Below are positions 1 through 8,100 of a stretch of DNA of 30,701 bases, one piece after another (within the stretch, counting starts at the first letter, position 1; every line of letters begins with the position of its first letter). A program made the position numbers and the translations under genes. The DNA is from an uncultured Veillonella sp. GTDB taxonomy: Bacteria > Bacillota > Negativicutes > Veillonellales > Veillonellaceae. The stretch is taken from NCBI RefSeq assembly GCF_934190855.1, contig NZ_CAKPTN010000003.1:1-30701 (forward strand), in the 5' to 3' direction. The notes beneath the pieces were generated by a model. The model was given only the letters and a program-made list of their open reading frames with translations. It searched no databases and was not told where the DNA came from.

Positions 1-2
1 AG

Positions 3-335
3 GCCATTCTCGCTAGTGAAATGGAACATTACTACTCAAAAGAAGAAATCCTAACGATGTATTTGAATACCGTATATTATGGTCATAACTACTACGGTAT
101 CTACGAAGCATCCCATGGATACTTTGGAACGAGTCCGAGCCGATTGACCTTGGCCCAAAGTGCACTTCTCGCAGCATTACCTAATGCGCCATCCTATTTA
201 GATCCGTATACGAACTATAAAGGGGCAAAGGCTCGACAAAAACTCGTTCTAGAGCAAATGGTAGACCAAGGCATGATTACACAAGCCGAAGCGGACTATG
301 CGTACCAACAAGAACTAGGACTTGTAGAAGAGTAA
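3..335 (+). CDS. Peptidoglycan glycosyltransferase (GT51), 3' end only
   Basis: The reading frame is open from the window edge, so the start lies outside; about 110 residues remain. The visible part is the C-terminal half of a GT51 transglycosylase domain: the family hallmark KEEILTMYLNTVYYG is followed by GIYEASHGYFG and the block LTLAQSALLAALPNAPS. These enzymes polymerise lipid II into glycan strands on the outer face of the cytoplasmic membrane. The protein stops about 45 residues after the last GT51 block with no transpeptidase domain, so it is either a monofunctional glycosyltransferase (MtgA-like) or a short PBP1a relative. The family call is firm; which of these it is cannot be decided without the N-terminus. 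Confidence 0.85.
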   Translation, partial: AILASEMEHYYSKEEILTMYLNTVYYGHNYYGIYEASHGYFGTSPSRLTLAQSALLAALPNAPSYLDPYTNYKGAKARQKLVLEQMVDQGMITQAEADYAYQQELGLVEE

Positions 336-352
336 TGTAATATAAACTTTAT

Positions 353-445
353 ATATAACTAATGTATCTAATAACATATAACTAAAGTATTTAATTATAT
401 GTAATTAAACATATCTAATAATATATAACTCAACATATCTAAATA
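353..445. repeat. Four degenerate 23-24 bp AT-rich tandem repeats
   Basis: Four consecutive units begin at about 353, 376, 399 and 423. Each follows the pattern ATATAACTnAnnnTATCTAATAA with substitutions. They lie between the glycosyltransferase stop codon and the hairpin at 441. No reading frame is preserved across them. Function unknown; they could be slippage-derived spacer DNA. Confidence 0.55.
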
Positions 446-490
446 AGCTATATTGTGTAGGGGGAATACATAATATAGCTTATTTTATAT
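441..490 (+). terminator. Long hairpin, probable terminator of the glycosyltransferase gene
   Basis: The arms AATAAGCTATATTGTGTA and TACATAATATAGCTTATT pair over 18 positions, with one G-U in the RNA, around the loop GGGGGAA. A short T-rich stretch (TTTTATAT) follows. The position, about 100 bp after a stop codon and ahead of a new promoter, fits a terminator. The stem is AT-rich and the T-run interrupted, so efficiency is uncertain. Confidence 0.55.
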
Positions 491-523
491 CCAGATAGTT
501 ACATTCCGAAATATATTATTAAA

Positions 524-569
524 TTGAATAAAAATAATACTTGCATTTATAATTATACAGGTGTATACT
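524..569 (+). promoter_or_regulatory. argG-argH promoter with ArgR-box-like operator
   Basis: A sigma-A type promoter is visible: -35 TTGCAT (541-546), 17 bp spacer, -10 TATACT (564-569). Two adjacent 18-bp stretches, 524-541 (TTGAATAAAAATAATACT) and 542-559 (TGCATTTATAATTATACA), resemble ARG boxes (TGAAT, AT-rich centre, ATTCA-type half sites) and overlap the -35. ArgR repression with arginine is the usual control of argGH; operator binding here is inference from pattern only. The 120-nt leader downstream holds an imperfect hairpin at about 585-627. Confidence 0.5.
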
Positions 570-690
570 ATTTTTTGTCAGAAGGCGGAAGTGACCGTTG
601 GTAGCAGATACAACCACGGTGCTTTCACAATCATCTGATATAATATTGATTATATGAGTATAAATAGATAGTAGTTTATGAGGTGTTATC

Positions 691-1902
691 ATGGGTAAAG
701 CAAATAAAGTAGTACTCGCATATTCTGGCGGTTTGGACACATCCGTTATCATTCCTTGGTTAAAAGAAAATTATGGCGCTGAAGTTATCGCCGTATGCGT
801 AGACTTGGGTCAACCTGAGGATTATGATGCAGTTGAGAAAAAAGCAATCAAATCTGGTGCGTCTAAAGCGTATATCGTGGATGCTAAAGAAGAGTTCGTA
901 AAAGATTATGTATGGCCAACAGTAAAAGCGGGTGCCATTTACGAAGGTAAATATTTATTAGGTACATCCTTCGCAAGACCTTTAATCGGTAAAATCCTCG
1001 TAGATATTGCTGAAAAAGAAGGTGCTGATGCTATTGCTCACGGTGCGACTGGTAAAGGTAATGACCAAGTTCGTTTCGAACTCGCTATCAAAGCATTGGC
1101 TCCAAATATGAAAATCATCGCTCCTTGGAGAGAGTGGGATTTGAAATCCAGAACAGACTGCATGGAATATGCTGCTAAACATGATATTCCAGTTGTAGCT
1201 ACAAAATCCCATCCATATTCTATGGACCAAAACGTATGGCATTTGTCCCATGAAGGTGGGGATCTTGAAAATCCAGCAAATGCTCCTAAAGATGATGTGT
1301 ACTTGGTAACACATACTCCTGAACAAGCTCCAGATGAAGCTGGTTATGTAACTGTATCCTTCAAAGATGGCGTACCTGTAGCTGTAGATGGTCAAGAAGG
1401 TACTCCATTACAATTGTTAGAAAAACTCAACGAAATTGGCGCACACTATGGTGTAGGCGTTGTAGATATTGTTGAAAATAGATTAGTAGGCATGAAATCC
1501 CGTGGCGTTTACGAAAACCCAGGAGGATCCATCATCATGTATGCTCACAGAGAACTTGAATACCTCTGCCTCGATAGAGCTACATACCACTACAAAGAAC
1601 TCATTGCTAACAAATACGCTGAACTCGTATACGATGGCATGTGGTTTGCACCATTGATGTATGCTTTACAAGCGTTCGTTGATGAAACTCAAAAAACTGT
1701 AACTGGTGATGTAAAACTTAAATTGTACAAAGGCAATATCATTTCTGCTGGTGCTACATCTCCATACTCCTTGTACAGCGAAGATTTCGTAACATTCGAA
1801 GAAGACGATGTATATAACCAAGCTGATGCGGCTGGTTTCATCAACTTGTTCGGTTTACCTCTCAAAATTAATGCATTGATGAAAGAAAAGGCAGGTAAAT
1901 AA
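691..1902 (+). CDS. argG: Argininosuccinate synthase
   Basis: Joins citrulline and aspartate using ATP to give argininosuccinate, the penultimate step of arginine synthesis, in the cytoplasm. At 403 residues it has the normal family length. The N-terminal PP-loop SGGLDTS (residues 12-18) binds ATP, and further blocks such as [14 protein letters not shown] and [10 protein letters not shown] (C-terminal, tetramer region) are typical. The ATG at 691 is preceded by GAGGTG at a normal distance. Its TAA overlaps the ATG of argH by one base (TAATG), indicating translational coupling. Control is probably by ArgR at the promoter near 541. Nothing unusual in length or motifs. Confidence 0.98.
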   Translation: MGKANKVVLAYSGGLDTSVIIPWLKENYGAEVIAVCVDLGQPEDYDAVEKKAIKSGASKAYIVDAKEEFVKDYVWPTVKAGAIYEGKYLLGTSFARPLIGKILVDIAEKEGADAIAHGATGKGNDQVRFELAIKALAPNMKIIAPWREWDLKSRTDCMEYAAKHDIPVVATKSHPYSMDQNVWHLSHEGGDLENPANAPKDDVYLVTHTPEQAPDEAGYVTVSFKDGVPVAVDGQEGTPLQLLEKLNEIGAHYGVGVVDIVENRLVGMKSRGVYENPGGSIIMYAHRELEYLCLDRATYHYKELIANKYAELVYDGMWFAPLMYALQAFVDETQKTVTGDVKLKLYKGNIISAGATSPYSLYSEDFVTFEEDDVYNQADAAGFINLFGLPLKINALMKEKAGK

Positions 1903-3329
1903 TGGCTAAATTGTGGGGCGGGCGTTTCACAAAAGGCACAGATAAAGCGGTAGAGGATTTTACATCCTCTATCGCTTTTGATGCGCGGCTGTACGCCGAA
2001 GATATTGCGGGTAGTAAAGCACACGCGACTATGCTAGCAAAACAAAATATTATCTCCGACGCAGATCGGGACGCTATTGTAGCGGGCTTAACAAAGATTA
2101 AAGGCCAAATCGATAAAGGGGAGTTTCCATTCTCCGTGGCTCTTGAAGATATTCATATGAATATTGAAAAACGCTTAACCGATGATATCGGAGAAGCCGG
2201 TGGTCGTTTGCATACAGGCCGTAGCCGTAATGACCAATGTGCAGTCGATTTACATATGTACGTTCGTAAATCTGTTGTAGAAATGGGCGAGCTTATCGTA
2301 GATATGCAAAAGGCACTCATCGAAACGGCTGAAAAATACAGCGATGTCATCATGCCTGGCTATACGCATTTACAACGGGCACAACCTGTATTGTTTGGTC
2401 ATCATATGATGGCATACTTCTCCATGCTAGAACGCGATTTTGATCACTTGTTGATGGTCTTCAAACATGCGGATATCATGCCACTTGGTGCAGGTGCGTT
2501 AGCTGGCTCTACATATGGTATTGATCAAACCTATACACAAACGCTATTGGGCTTCTCCCGTATTTACGAAAATAGTATGGATGCCGTATCCGACCGTGAT
2601 TATGTAGTTGAATTCTTGTCCTTTGCATCTCTTGTGATGATGCACTTAAGCCGTCTTAGTGAAGAATTGATTTTGTGGTCTACTAACGAGTTCAACTTTA
2701 TTGAACTTGATGATGCTCACTGTACTGGCTCTAGCATTATGCCACAAAAGAAAAATCCTGACGTATGTGAGCTCGTGCGTGGTAAAACAGGCCGTACCTA
2801 TGGCCATTTGTTGGGGCTTTTAACTACATTAAAAGGCTTGCCACTTACATATAACAAGGATATGCAAGAGGACAAAGAGGGCATCTTTGATGCTATCGAT
2901 ACAGTACACTTTGCATTGTCCATCAATGCAGCAATGATTCGTGGTATGAAGGTTAATGGGGCCCATATGAAAGCTGTTCTCGATGATGACTTCTCTAATG
3001 CTACGGATATGGCAGACTATCTTGCGAAAAAAGGCGTTCCATTCCGTGAAGCCCACGAAATCGTAGGTAATGCTGTTCATCATTGCATCGAAAAAGGCTG
3101 CGTATTGCTTGATTTATCTGTTGAGGATTTCAAGGCTATCTCTGATCACTTTGATGCTGATATTCTCGATGCCATTTCTATCGAAGCCTGTGTAGCAGGA
3201 CGTAATAACTACTCTGGTACAGCTCCAGAGTGTGTGGAACGTCAACGGAACAATGGTAAAGCCCTTATCGCTGCAGAAGAAAAACAAATTGCTGAATGGA
3301 AAGCGATTGTTAATTCTGTACAAGAGTAA
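1902..3329 (+). CDS. argH: Argininosuccinate lyase
   Basis: Cleaves argininosuccinate to arginine and fumarate, the last step of the pathway. At 475 residues it is slightly longer than the usual 455-465 because of a short C-terminal tail. It shows the fumarase/aspartase-superfamily signature [12 protein letters not shown] (residues 276-287) carrying the catalytic-loop serine, plus the active-site blocks HTGRSRND (104-111) and YTHLQRAQP (154-162). It starts inside the argG stop codon, so the two enzymes are made from one message. A hairpin at 3443 with a T-run closes the unit. Confidence 0.98.
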   Translation: MAKLWGGRFTKGTDKAVEDFTSSIAFDARLYAEDIAGSKAHATMLAKQNIISDADRDAIVAGLTKIKGQIDKGEFPFSVALEDIHMNIEKRLTDDIGEAGGRLHTGRSRNDQCAVDLHMYVRKSVVEMGELIVDMQKALIETAEKYSDVIMPGYTHLQRAQPVLFGHHMMAYFSMLERDFDHLLMVFKHADIMPLGAGALAGSTYGIDQTYTQTLLGFSRIYENSMDAVSDRDYVVEFLSFASLVMMHLSRLSEELILWSTNEFNFIELDDAHCTGSSIMPQKKNPDVCELVRGKTGRTYGHLLGLLTTLKGLPLTYNKDMQEDKEGIFDAIDTVHFALSINAAMIRGMKVNGAHMKAVLDDDFSNATDMADYLAKKGVPFREAHEIVGNAVHHCIEKGCVLLDLSVEDFKAISDHFDADILDAISIEACVAGRNNYSGTAPECVERQRNNGKALIAAEEKQIAEWKAIVNSVQE

Positions 3330-3442
3330 TTATTTTACGTAAGTCATATAATTTAAATTAGGGCAGCCTATTGTACAAGGATAATATTTGAAATAACCGT
3401 AAAGAAGTGTTACGAGTTTCAAATTTTACATTAAATTTTAAG

Positions 3443-3514
3443 ATCGATATACATATAAGTCTTGTTTAAGAACTCTATAGTTAGGTCAAAGCTTATGTGT
3501 ATATCGATTTTTTT
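3443..3514 (+). terminator. Terminator after argH with a large loop
   Basis: The arms ATCGATATACATATAAG (3443-3459) and CTTATGTGTATATCGAT (3492-3508) form a 17-bp stem with one G-U, followed by a run of T (3508-3514). The enclosed loop is unusually long, about 32 nt. It lies 113 bp after the argH stop. Confidence 0.65.
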
Positions 3515-3964
3515 CGTTTAAAAGCTAGATAATACCTGTAAAAAGGCGTTTTTAATTGATAATTTACTATTAAAATGGTGTATATTTGTGTACGCATACA
3601 GTGGACTATGAGAAAATAATAGTCTTGTACTAGGACACTATAATCGTGATAGATAGGAAAAATTACATATATACACAGAATAAAATAGGATAAAAATATA
3701 CCTTGTCATTGTTAAAATGAGTTCTGTTCGTTTTAGATGATAAATTACCTATAATTTATTCAATTCGTGTAATATAGCTTGTCCGCCAATAAAGTACTTT
3801 CATTTTGGTTTCATAGGTGTTATTATTTAATTCGTAATAAGAATAACAACGGTAAATTCACATTCAAGCCCATCACAGCACGAACTGGATTTACTTAGCG
3901 GTATATTATATTTAAGTGAATTATGGACGAGAAAAAATTCACCTTAGTGAAAGGGGATTGATAC
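3515..3964. other. Intergenic region ahead of potE, no gene seen
   Basis: About 450 bp of AT-rich DNA with no open frame of convincing size on either strand. Close to the potE start there is a weak inverted repeat (AAGTGAATT near 3914 and AATTCACCTT near 3936) next to a good ribosome binding site, AAAGGGGAT. Several -10-like AT boxes occur, but none is paired with a convincing -35, so I call no promoter. The long leader leaves room for RNA-based control that I cannot demonstrate. Confidence 0.4.
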
Positions 3965-5296
3965 ATGAAAACGACCGCTAAAAAAATGTCTGTATTCCAG
4001 CTAACCACAATGGTAGCAGCCAATATGCTAGGAGCTGGGATCATTATGTTACCAACTAATTTGGCTCAAGTTGGTACTATTTCAGTTTTATCTTGGCTCG
4101 TGACGGCTGTGGGTGCGCTTTTACTAGCGTATATTTTTGCTCAAGCGGGTATGTTCTCCCAAAATAAAGGGGGCATGGGCGGTTATGCAGAACACCGCTT
4201 CGGTAAAACTGGACATTTTATGGCGAGCTATGCTTACAGCATATCTCTCATCATTGCTAATATCGCCATCGCGGTTTCTGCCGTAGGTTATGGCGCAGCT
4301 TTCTTTGGTGTTGACCTTAATGCGACACAAACAAGCCAAGTAACAATTGTGCTTTTGTGGTTTGCAGCGATTTTGAACTTCCGAGGCAATCGCTTCACAG
4401 GTCGACTCAGCAACATGACTATTTGGGGCTCTATTGTTCCGGTTCTTCTAATCGGTACAATCGGCTGGTATTGGTTTGATCCGTCTATCTATTGGGCGGC
4501 ATGGAACCCAAATGATCTTCCGCTTTATGATGCGGTAAAACAATCTATTTCCCTAACTTTATGGGGCTTCCTAGGGTTTGAGTCCGCAGCGGCTAATGCT
4601 GATGCTGTTGAGAATCCAAAGAAAAACGTACCTATTGCAACTGTAGCAGGTACATTAGCAGTGGCGGTGGTTTACATCTTGTCCACAAACGTTATGGCCG
4701 GTATCGTTCCTAACGTTGACTTATTAAATTCTAACGCGCCATTCGGTTTGACATTCGTATACATGTTCAATGATACAATTGCAAACATCGTTATGGCTGC
4801 TATGGTTATTTCTTGCTTTGGCGCTTTACTTTGCTGGCAATTCACATTGTCCCGCGTATTCAAAAGCGCAGCGGAACATGGTTACTTCCCTAAAGTATTC
4901 GCTCGTGTAAATAGCAAAGACGCTCCTGTTCGTGGCGTATTCATTTTACTTGCTGTTGAAACATTACTTACTTTGTTCACTGCAAGCGACTCCTTGCGTG
5001 AGCAATTTGAAATCTTAGTAAACTTAGCGGTTGTAACTAACGTAGTACCGTATGTATTGTGCATCTTAGCAGTACCTACAATGATGCGTATGGCTGGCGT
5101 AGCTGAAAGCCGTATCAAACGTTCTAACTACTTGTTCGGCGCAGGCGTTATCTACTGCTTATATGCAATCTACGCATGTGGCTTTGATGCTATGGTAGGT
5201 AGTGCAGTAGCGGTAAGCATCGGCTTCGTGATCTATGTTTTGCGTAAAGCGTGGGATACACGCAGAGCGCACCGCTTACAACAAAGTATCGATTAA
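3965..5296 (+). CDS. potE: PotE-like putrescine/ornithine antiporter (APC superfamily)
   Basis: A 443-residue integral membrane protein with about 12 hydrophobic segments. It follows Escherichia coli PotE closely from memory: NMLGAGIIMLPTNLAQVGTI near the N-terminus, GGMGGYAEHRFGK, SAVGYGAAFFG, SLTLWGFLGFESAAAN in mid-protein, STNVMAGIVPN, and LVNLAVVTNVVPY near the C-terminus. PotE exchanges putrescine for ornithine, or takes up putrescine, across the cytoplasmic membrane. The ATG at 3965 is served by AAAGGGGAT. No ornithine decarboxylase gene is adjacent, unlike the speF-potE pair of enterobacteria. Adjacency to argGH fits an ornithine/arginine theme, but the operons are separated by a terminator and 635 bp. 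Substrate is assigned by family only. Confidence 0.88.
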   Translation: MKTTAKKMSVFQLTTMVAANMLGAGIIMLPTNLAQVGTISVLSWLVTAVGALLLAYIFAQAGMFSQNKGGMGGYAEHRFGKTGHFMASYAYSISLIIANIAIAVSAVGYGAAFFGVDLNATQTSQVTIVLLWFAAILNFRGNRFTGRLSNMTIWGSIVPVLLIGTIGWYWFDPSIYWAAWNPNDLPLYDAVKQSISLTLWGFLGFESAAANADAVENPKKNVPIATVAGTLAVAVVYILSTNVMAGIVPNVDLLNSNAPFGLTFVYMFNDTIANIVMAAMVISCFGALLCWQFTLSRVFKSAAEHGYFPKVFARVNSKDAPVRGVFILLAVETLLTLFTASDSLREQFEILVNLAVVTNVVPYVLCILAVPTMMRMAGVAESRIKRSNYLFGAGVIYCLYAIYACGFDAMVGSAVAVSIGFVIYVLRKAWDTRRAHRLQQSID

Positions 5297-5317
5297 CTGA
5301 ATATCTCTCGTCTTATT

Positions 5318-5348
5318 AGAGGCTGTTACTTAGTAACAGCCTCTTTTT
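5318..5348 (+). terminator. Strong intrinsic terminator after potE
   Basis: A perfect 12-bp stem AGAGGCTGTTAC / GTAACAGCCTCT closes a 3-nt loop and is followed by TTTTTC. It begins 22 bp after the potE stop codon. Confidence 0.9.
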
Positions 5349-5775
5349 CGATGTTGTTTGTAAGGGGGAGGTCTGTAAGACTGCATTAATTTTACGTAAG
5401 CAAATGTTAGGCTTTTAGGACGTGCAGGCGGGTATACAAGAGGATATACAAAAGGGTATACAAGAGGAGATGCAAGAGAGTATACAATAAGCATAGATAA
5501 TATATTATATGTACTTATTAATTATAGCTTTATTAATTATGATTTGTTGGCAGTTGATCAATAGAGTAAAAGATTTTTTGATATGTATAAAAAGATTTTA
5601 TAAGAAAATTATCATTATCATAATAATTAATATATATACAATTGCATACAGTTAATACAGTGAAAAATCATATATATAAGGTGATTTATATAGGTTTATA
5701 CATGGATAGGGGCTTAATTACTAATCGATATTTTTTATTAGTATAAAAATTATATTGAAAATCCACGATGTATGC
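5349..5775. other. AT-rich spacer with repeat remnant and Fur-box-like site
   Basis: No full gene is seen. At 5422-5490 a roughly 12-bp repeat (GTATACAAGAGG and variants) stays in frame and would encode GIQEDIQKGIQEEMQESIQ before a TAA, but there is no ribosome binding site and a stop lies just upstream; this may be the tail of a decayed gene. At 5607-5624, AATTATCATTATCATAAT fits three NATWAT-type hexamers as in Fur boxes. In so AT-rich a stretch this may be chance, and no gene start lies within 200 bp. Confidence 0.35.
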
Positions 5776-5792
5776 ATACCCCTAAGGGGTAT
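5776..5792. promoter_or_regulatory. Palindromic operator candidate ATACCCC-TAA-GGGGTAT
   Basis: A perfect 7-bp inverted repeat around TAA, GC-rich in an otherwise AT-rich region, lying just upstream of the -35 of the riboswitch promoter. Nearly the same sequence occurs at 11491-11508, ahead of the paralogous binding-protein gene. The TACCCC...GGGGTA form resembles operators of CsoR/RcnR-family metal sensors. The match to that family is inference; the repeat and its recurrence are seen directly. Confidence 0.5.
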
Positions 5793-5797
5793 ATGTA

Positions 5798-5826
5798 TTG
5801 TAAACAGAATATTAATATAGTATATT
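5798..5826 (+). promoter_or_regulatory. Promoter of the riboswitch and transporter operon
   Basis: -35 TTGTAA (5798-5803), 17-bp spacer, -10 TATATT (5821-5826), placing the transcript start about 20 nt before the riboswitch core. The palindrome at 5776-5792 ends 5 bp before the -35, a position more usual for an activator or an upstream-acting regulator than for simple occlusion. Confidence 0.45.
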
Positions 5827-5851
5827 TATAATCGATAAAAATGAATGAACT

Positions 5852-6012
5852 AGTGAGTGTCGGTGTTTGCCGAGCGCAAAAGAGGAAAATGGGTGTAAAT
5901 CCCATACTATGCAAATAGCTGTAATGAGGAGCAAGGTTTCATTATAGGGTCACTGGGAAACTGGGAAGGCCGAAATGTTGCAATGAATCAGAGTCAGAAA
6001 GCCTGCTCTAAA
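5852..6012 (+). ncRNA. Cobalamin (B12) riboswitch
   Basis: The conserved blocks of the cobalamin aptamer occur in order: AAAAGAGGAAAATGGGTG, then AAATCCCAT, GCTGTAATGAGGAGCAAGG, GTCACTGGG, GGGAAGG, GAGTCAGAAAGCCTGC. The element lies between a promoter and a terminator hairpin (6046-6071) upstream of an ABC importer operon. Known behaviour of the class is that adenosylcobalamin or a related corrinoid binds and lowers expression of downstream uptake or synthesis genes. The GTCACTGG block differs by one base from the commoner GCCACTG. Confidence 0.92.
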
Positions 6013-6045
6013 TAGCATGGTATTGCATATACTATGCTTAATTTA

Positions 6046-6071
6046 GGTTAGTCAGGCGACTAGCCTTTTTT
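6046..6071 (+). terminator. Riboswitch-associated terminator
   Basis: GGTTAGTC and GACTAGCC form an 8-bp stem (one G-U) around AGGC, followed by six T. It lies about 35 nt after the aptamer and 120 nt before the first gene, so it probably serves as the expression platform (transcription termination when B12 is bound). A second hairpin just before it (about 6012-6040, TAGCATGGTA/TACTATGCT) may take part in the switch. Confidence 0.8.
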
Positions 6072-6191
6072 GTTTCTCCGGTGACTATCTTCATTCCCTT
6101 ATTTTCGTGCATTACTGCTACGTTGAGCGGGGTGTAACATTAGTTTTTCTTTTGATTTGTTGTTAGTGTTTAGAGAGTTTAGGAGGCGCCT

Positions 6192-7130
6192 ATGGGCAAA
6201 CGCTTTGTCAAACAGTTAGGACAATTTATTGTGACCCTGTTTGGCATCACATTTTTGACATTTTGTCTCACCTATTTAGCACCAGGCGATCCAGTAACGA
6301 TGTTACTAGAAACGGCAGATACCATCGTATCTCAGGAGCTCATCGATGAGACTCGAGCTCAGCTCGGGTTAGATAAACCGTTTATAGTGCAATACGCAAA
6401 CTGGGTTGTGAATGCTGCACAAGGTGACTTAGGGATGAGTTATTCCTCTAAGAAACCTGTTGTAGATCGCATGTTAGAGGCTTTACCAGGCACGGTTGCT
6501 CTTGCAGGGACTGCATTAGTGTTTACATTACTCTATGCATTGCCGGCTGGGATTATTAGTGCATTGAACCGTAATAAATGGATAGATTATCTGTTACGGG
6601 CTGCATCCTTTGTAGGCGTATCTATGCCTACATTCTGGTTAGGTCTTGTACTGATTTACATCTTTGGTCTTAAATTAGGTCTTGTACCAATTGCATCATC
6701 TCGTGTGACTGCTACAGGCGTTATTTTGCCTGCTATTACATTAGCTGTTGTAGTAGGGTCCAAGTACATGCGCCAAGTTCGTCTCGTTATCCTTGAAGAA
6801 ATGGAAAAAGATTACGTTATCGGTGCTCGCGCTCGTGGTGTAAGTGAAGTAAAAATTTTATTCGGGCATATTTTACCTAATGCAGTACTACCACTTATCA
6901 CCATTTTAGGTGTTCTCATTGGTTGGTTATTGGGTGGTGTAGCCGTTGTAGAAATGGTATTCTCTTGGCCAGGTCTTGGGAATATGGCAGTATACGCCAT
7001 TACTATGCGCGACTATCCATTGATTGAAGGCTTTGTGTTGTGGGTTGCTTTAGCTTATATGTGTATTAACGCATTAGTTGATGCATCATATATCCTATTA
7101 GACCCTAGATTGAAAAGGGAGAGAGCATAA
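6192..7130 (+). CDS. ABC importer permease, NikB/DppB family
   Basis: A 312-residue inner-membrane permease of the peptide/nickel importer class. The N-terminus matches the family pattern (VTLFGITFLTFCLTYLAPGDP), followed by the periplasmic segment with QLGLDKPFIVQYANWV, about six membrane segments, and the cytoplasmic EAA-type loop GARARGVSEVKILFGHILPN that contacts the ATPases. The ATG at 6192 has a strong AGGAGG. The stop overlaps the start of the next permease by one base (TAATG). It is the first gene after the B12 riboswitch, so its expression should fall when corrinoid is plentiful. Substrate (metal, metal complex or peptide) cannot be read from the permease. Confidence 0.93.
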   Translation: MGKRFVKQLGQFIVTLFGITFLTFCLTYLAPGDPVTMLLETADTIVSQELIDETRAQLGLDKPFIVQYANWVVNAAQGDLGMSYSSKKPVVDRMLEALPGTVALAGTALVFTLLYALPAGIISALNRNKWIDYLLRAASFVGVSMPTFWLGLVLIYIFGLKLGLVPIASSRVTATGVILPAITLAVVVGSKYMRQVRLVILEEMEKDYVIGARARGVSEVKILFGHILPNAVLPLITILGVLIGWLLGGVAVVEMVFSWPGLGNMAVYAITMRDYPLIEGFVLWVALAYMCINALVDASYILLDPRLKRERA

Positions 7131-7951
7131 TGGCAGAATTTATTCAAAAACATAAATTGTTCTCTTTCTACAGCGCATTAATGATTATCGTAGTCCTCGT
7201 TGCTATTTTTGCACCTTGGTTGGCACCAGGTGATGCTTTCTCATCCAATATGAGTCAAGCATTACAAGCGCCAAGTAGTCATCACTTATTTGGTACAGAT
7301 AAGCTAGGTCGTGATGTATTGTCTCGTGTTATTTACGGTACACAGTTATCCTTGTTTATGGGGGTAAGCATCGTTGTTATCATGGTAAGTGTTGGTACTG
7401 TTATTGGTGCGGTAGCTGGTTATTTCGGCGGTAAGATTGAGATTATCCTTATGCGTCTTGCAGATATTATGCTATCCTTCCCTGGCGTTGTATTAGCCAT
7501 TGCTATTGCTGGTATTTTGGGCGGTAGCATTGTGAATACGATAATAGCGCTATCTGTAGTTGGCTGGGCAAAATATGCTCGTATCGTACGCTCTATGACT
7601 TTGAAAGTTCGCGGTGAAGAGTATGTAACGGCTGCCGTTATGATGGGTGCGTCTACAACGACTATCTTAAGACGTCATATCATTCCTAATATCCTTCCTC
7701 TTGTTGTTACAACTGGTGCGCTTGATATTGGGGCTATCATGATTGAAGTAGCAGGTCTTTCATTCCTTGGCTTTGGTGCTCAACCACCAACACCAGAATG
7801 GGGCCTTATGCTTAATGAAGGACGCCAATATTTGCAAACTAGCCCATGGCTTATGGCATTCCCTGGTATGTCCATCCTTATCGTAGTTGCTATTTTTAAC
7901 CTTTGGTCTGATTCCTTACGGGACGTAGTGGATCCTAAGAACCAAGGTTAG
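7130..7951 (+). CDS. ABC importer permease, NikC/DppC family
   Basis: The 273-residue partner of the preceding permease. It has an N-terminal membrane segment, the DppC-family block HHLFGTDKLGRDVLSRVIYGTQLSL, then five further membrane segments and the EAA-type loop AAVMMGASTTTILRRHIIPN. The C-terminal block GLSFLGFGAQPPTPEWGLML is characteristic of NikC/DppC proteins. Translation starts inside the stop codon of the previous gene. A 20-bp stem-loop after its stop separates it from the binding-protein gene. Confidence 0.93.
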   Translation: MAEFIQKHKLFSFYSALMIIVVLVAIFAPWLAPGDAFSSNMSQALQAPSSHHLFGTDKLGRDVLSRVIYGTQLSLFMGVSIVVIMVSVGTVIGAVAGYFGGKIEIILMRLADIMLSFPGVVLAIAIAGILGGSIVNTIIALSVVGWAKYARIVRSMTLKVRGEEYVTAAVMMGASTTTILRRHIIPNILPLVVTTGALDIGAIMIEVAGLSFLGFGAQPPTPEWGLMLNEGRQYLQTSPWLMAFPGMSILIVVAIFNLWSDSLRDVVDPKNQG

Positions 7952-7961
7952 TTACGTGTGA

Positions 7962-8007
7962 TGCTTATTTATAGATAGCTTTGTGAAAGCTATCGGATAA
8001 ATAAGCA
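7962..8007 (+). promoter_or_regulatory. Intercistronic stem-loop between permease and binding-protein genes
   Basis: TGCTTATTTAT + GATAGCTTT pairs with AAAGCTATC + ATAAATAAGCA around the triloop GTG, giving about 20 bp interrupted only by an A/GG internal mismatch. No T-run follows, so it is not an ordinary terminator. In importer operons such structures often stabilise or separate messages so that the binding protein is made in excess. That role is inference. Confidence 0.7.
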
Positions 8008-8100
8008 ATACTGTGGTTTTTCCATTATGACTATTATGGTTTGTAGTAGTTATGATGTGTATGTTTTATGTTTATATGTAATTGTACAAGGAGATTTTAC

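Noticed and set aside
519..752. A minus-strand frame across the argG promoter and start
   Set aside because: No ribosome binding site, overlaps the promoter and the argG start, and no family likeness.
982..1395. A 137-residue minus-strand frame inside argG
   Set aside because: It lies wholly antisense to an intact argG and reads as low-quality Ser/Phe/Ile-rich sequence.
5432..5490. Short repeats considered as a CRISPR array
   Set aside because: The units are about 12 bp, contiguous, without spacers of constant length; no cas genes are present.
5701..5745. A 14-codon ATG frame in the spacer before the riboswitch
   Set aside because: Too short, poorly placed ribosome binding site, and AT-rich chance composition.
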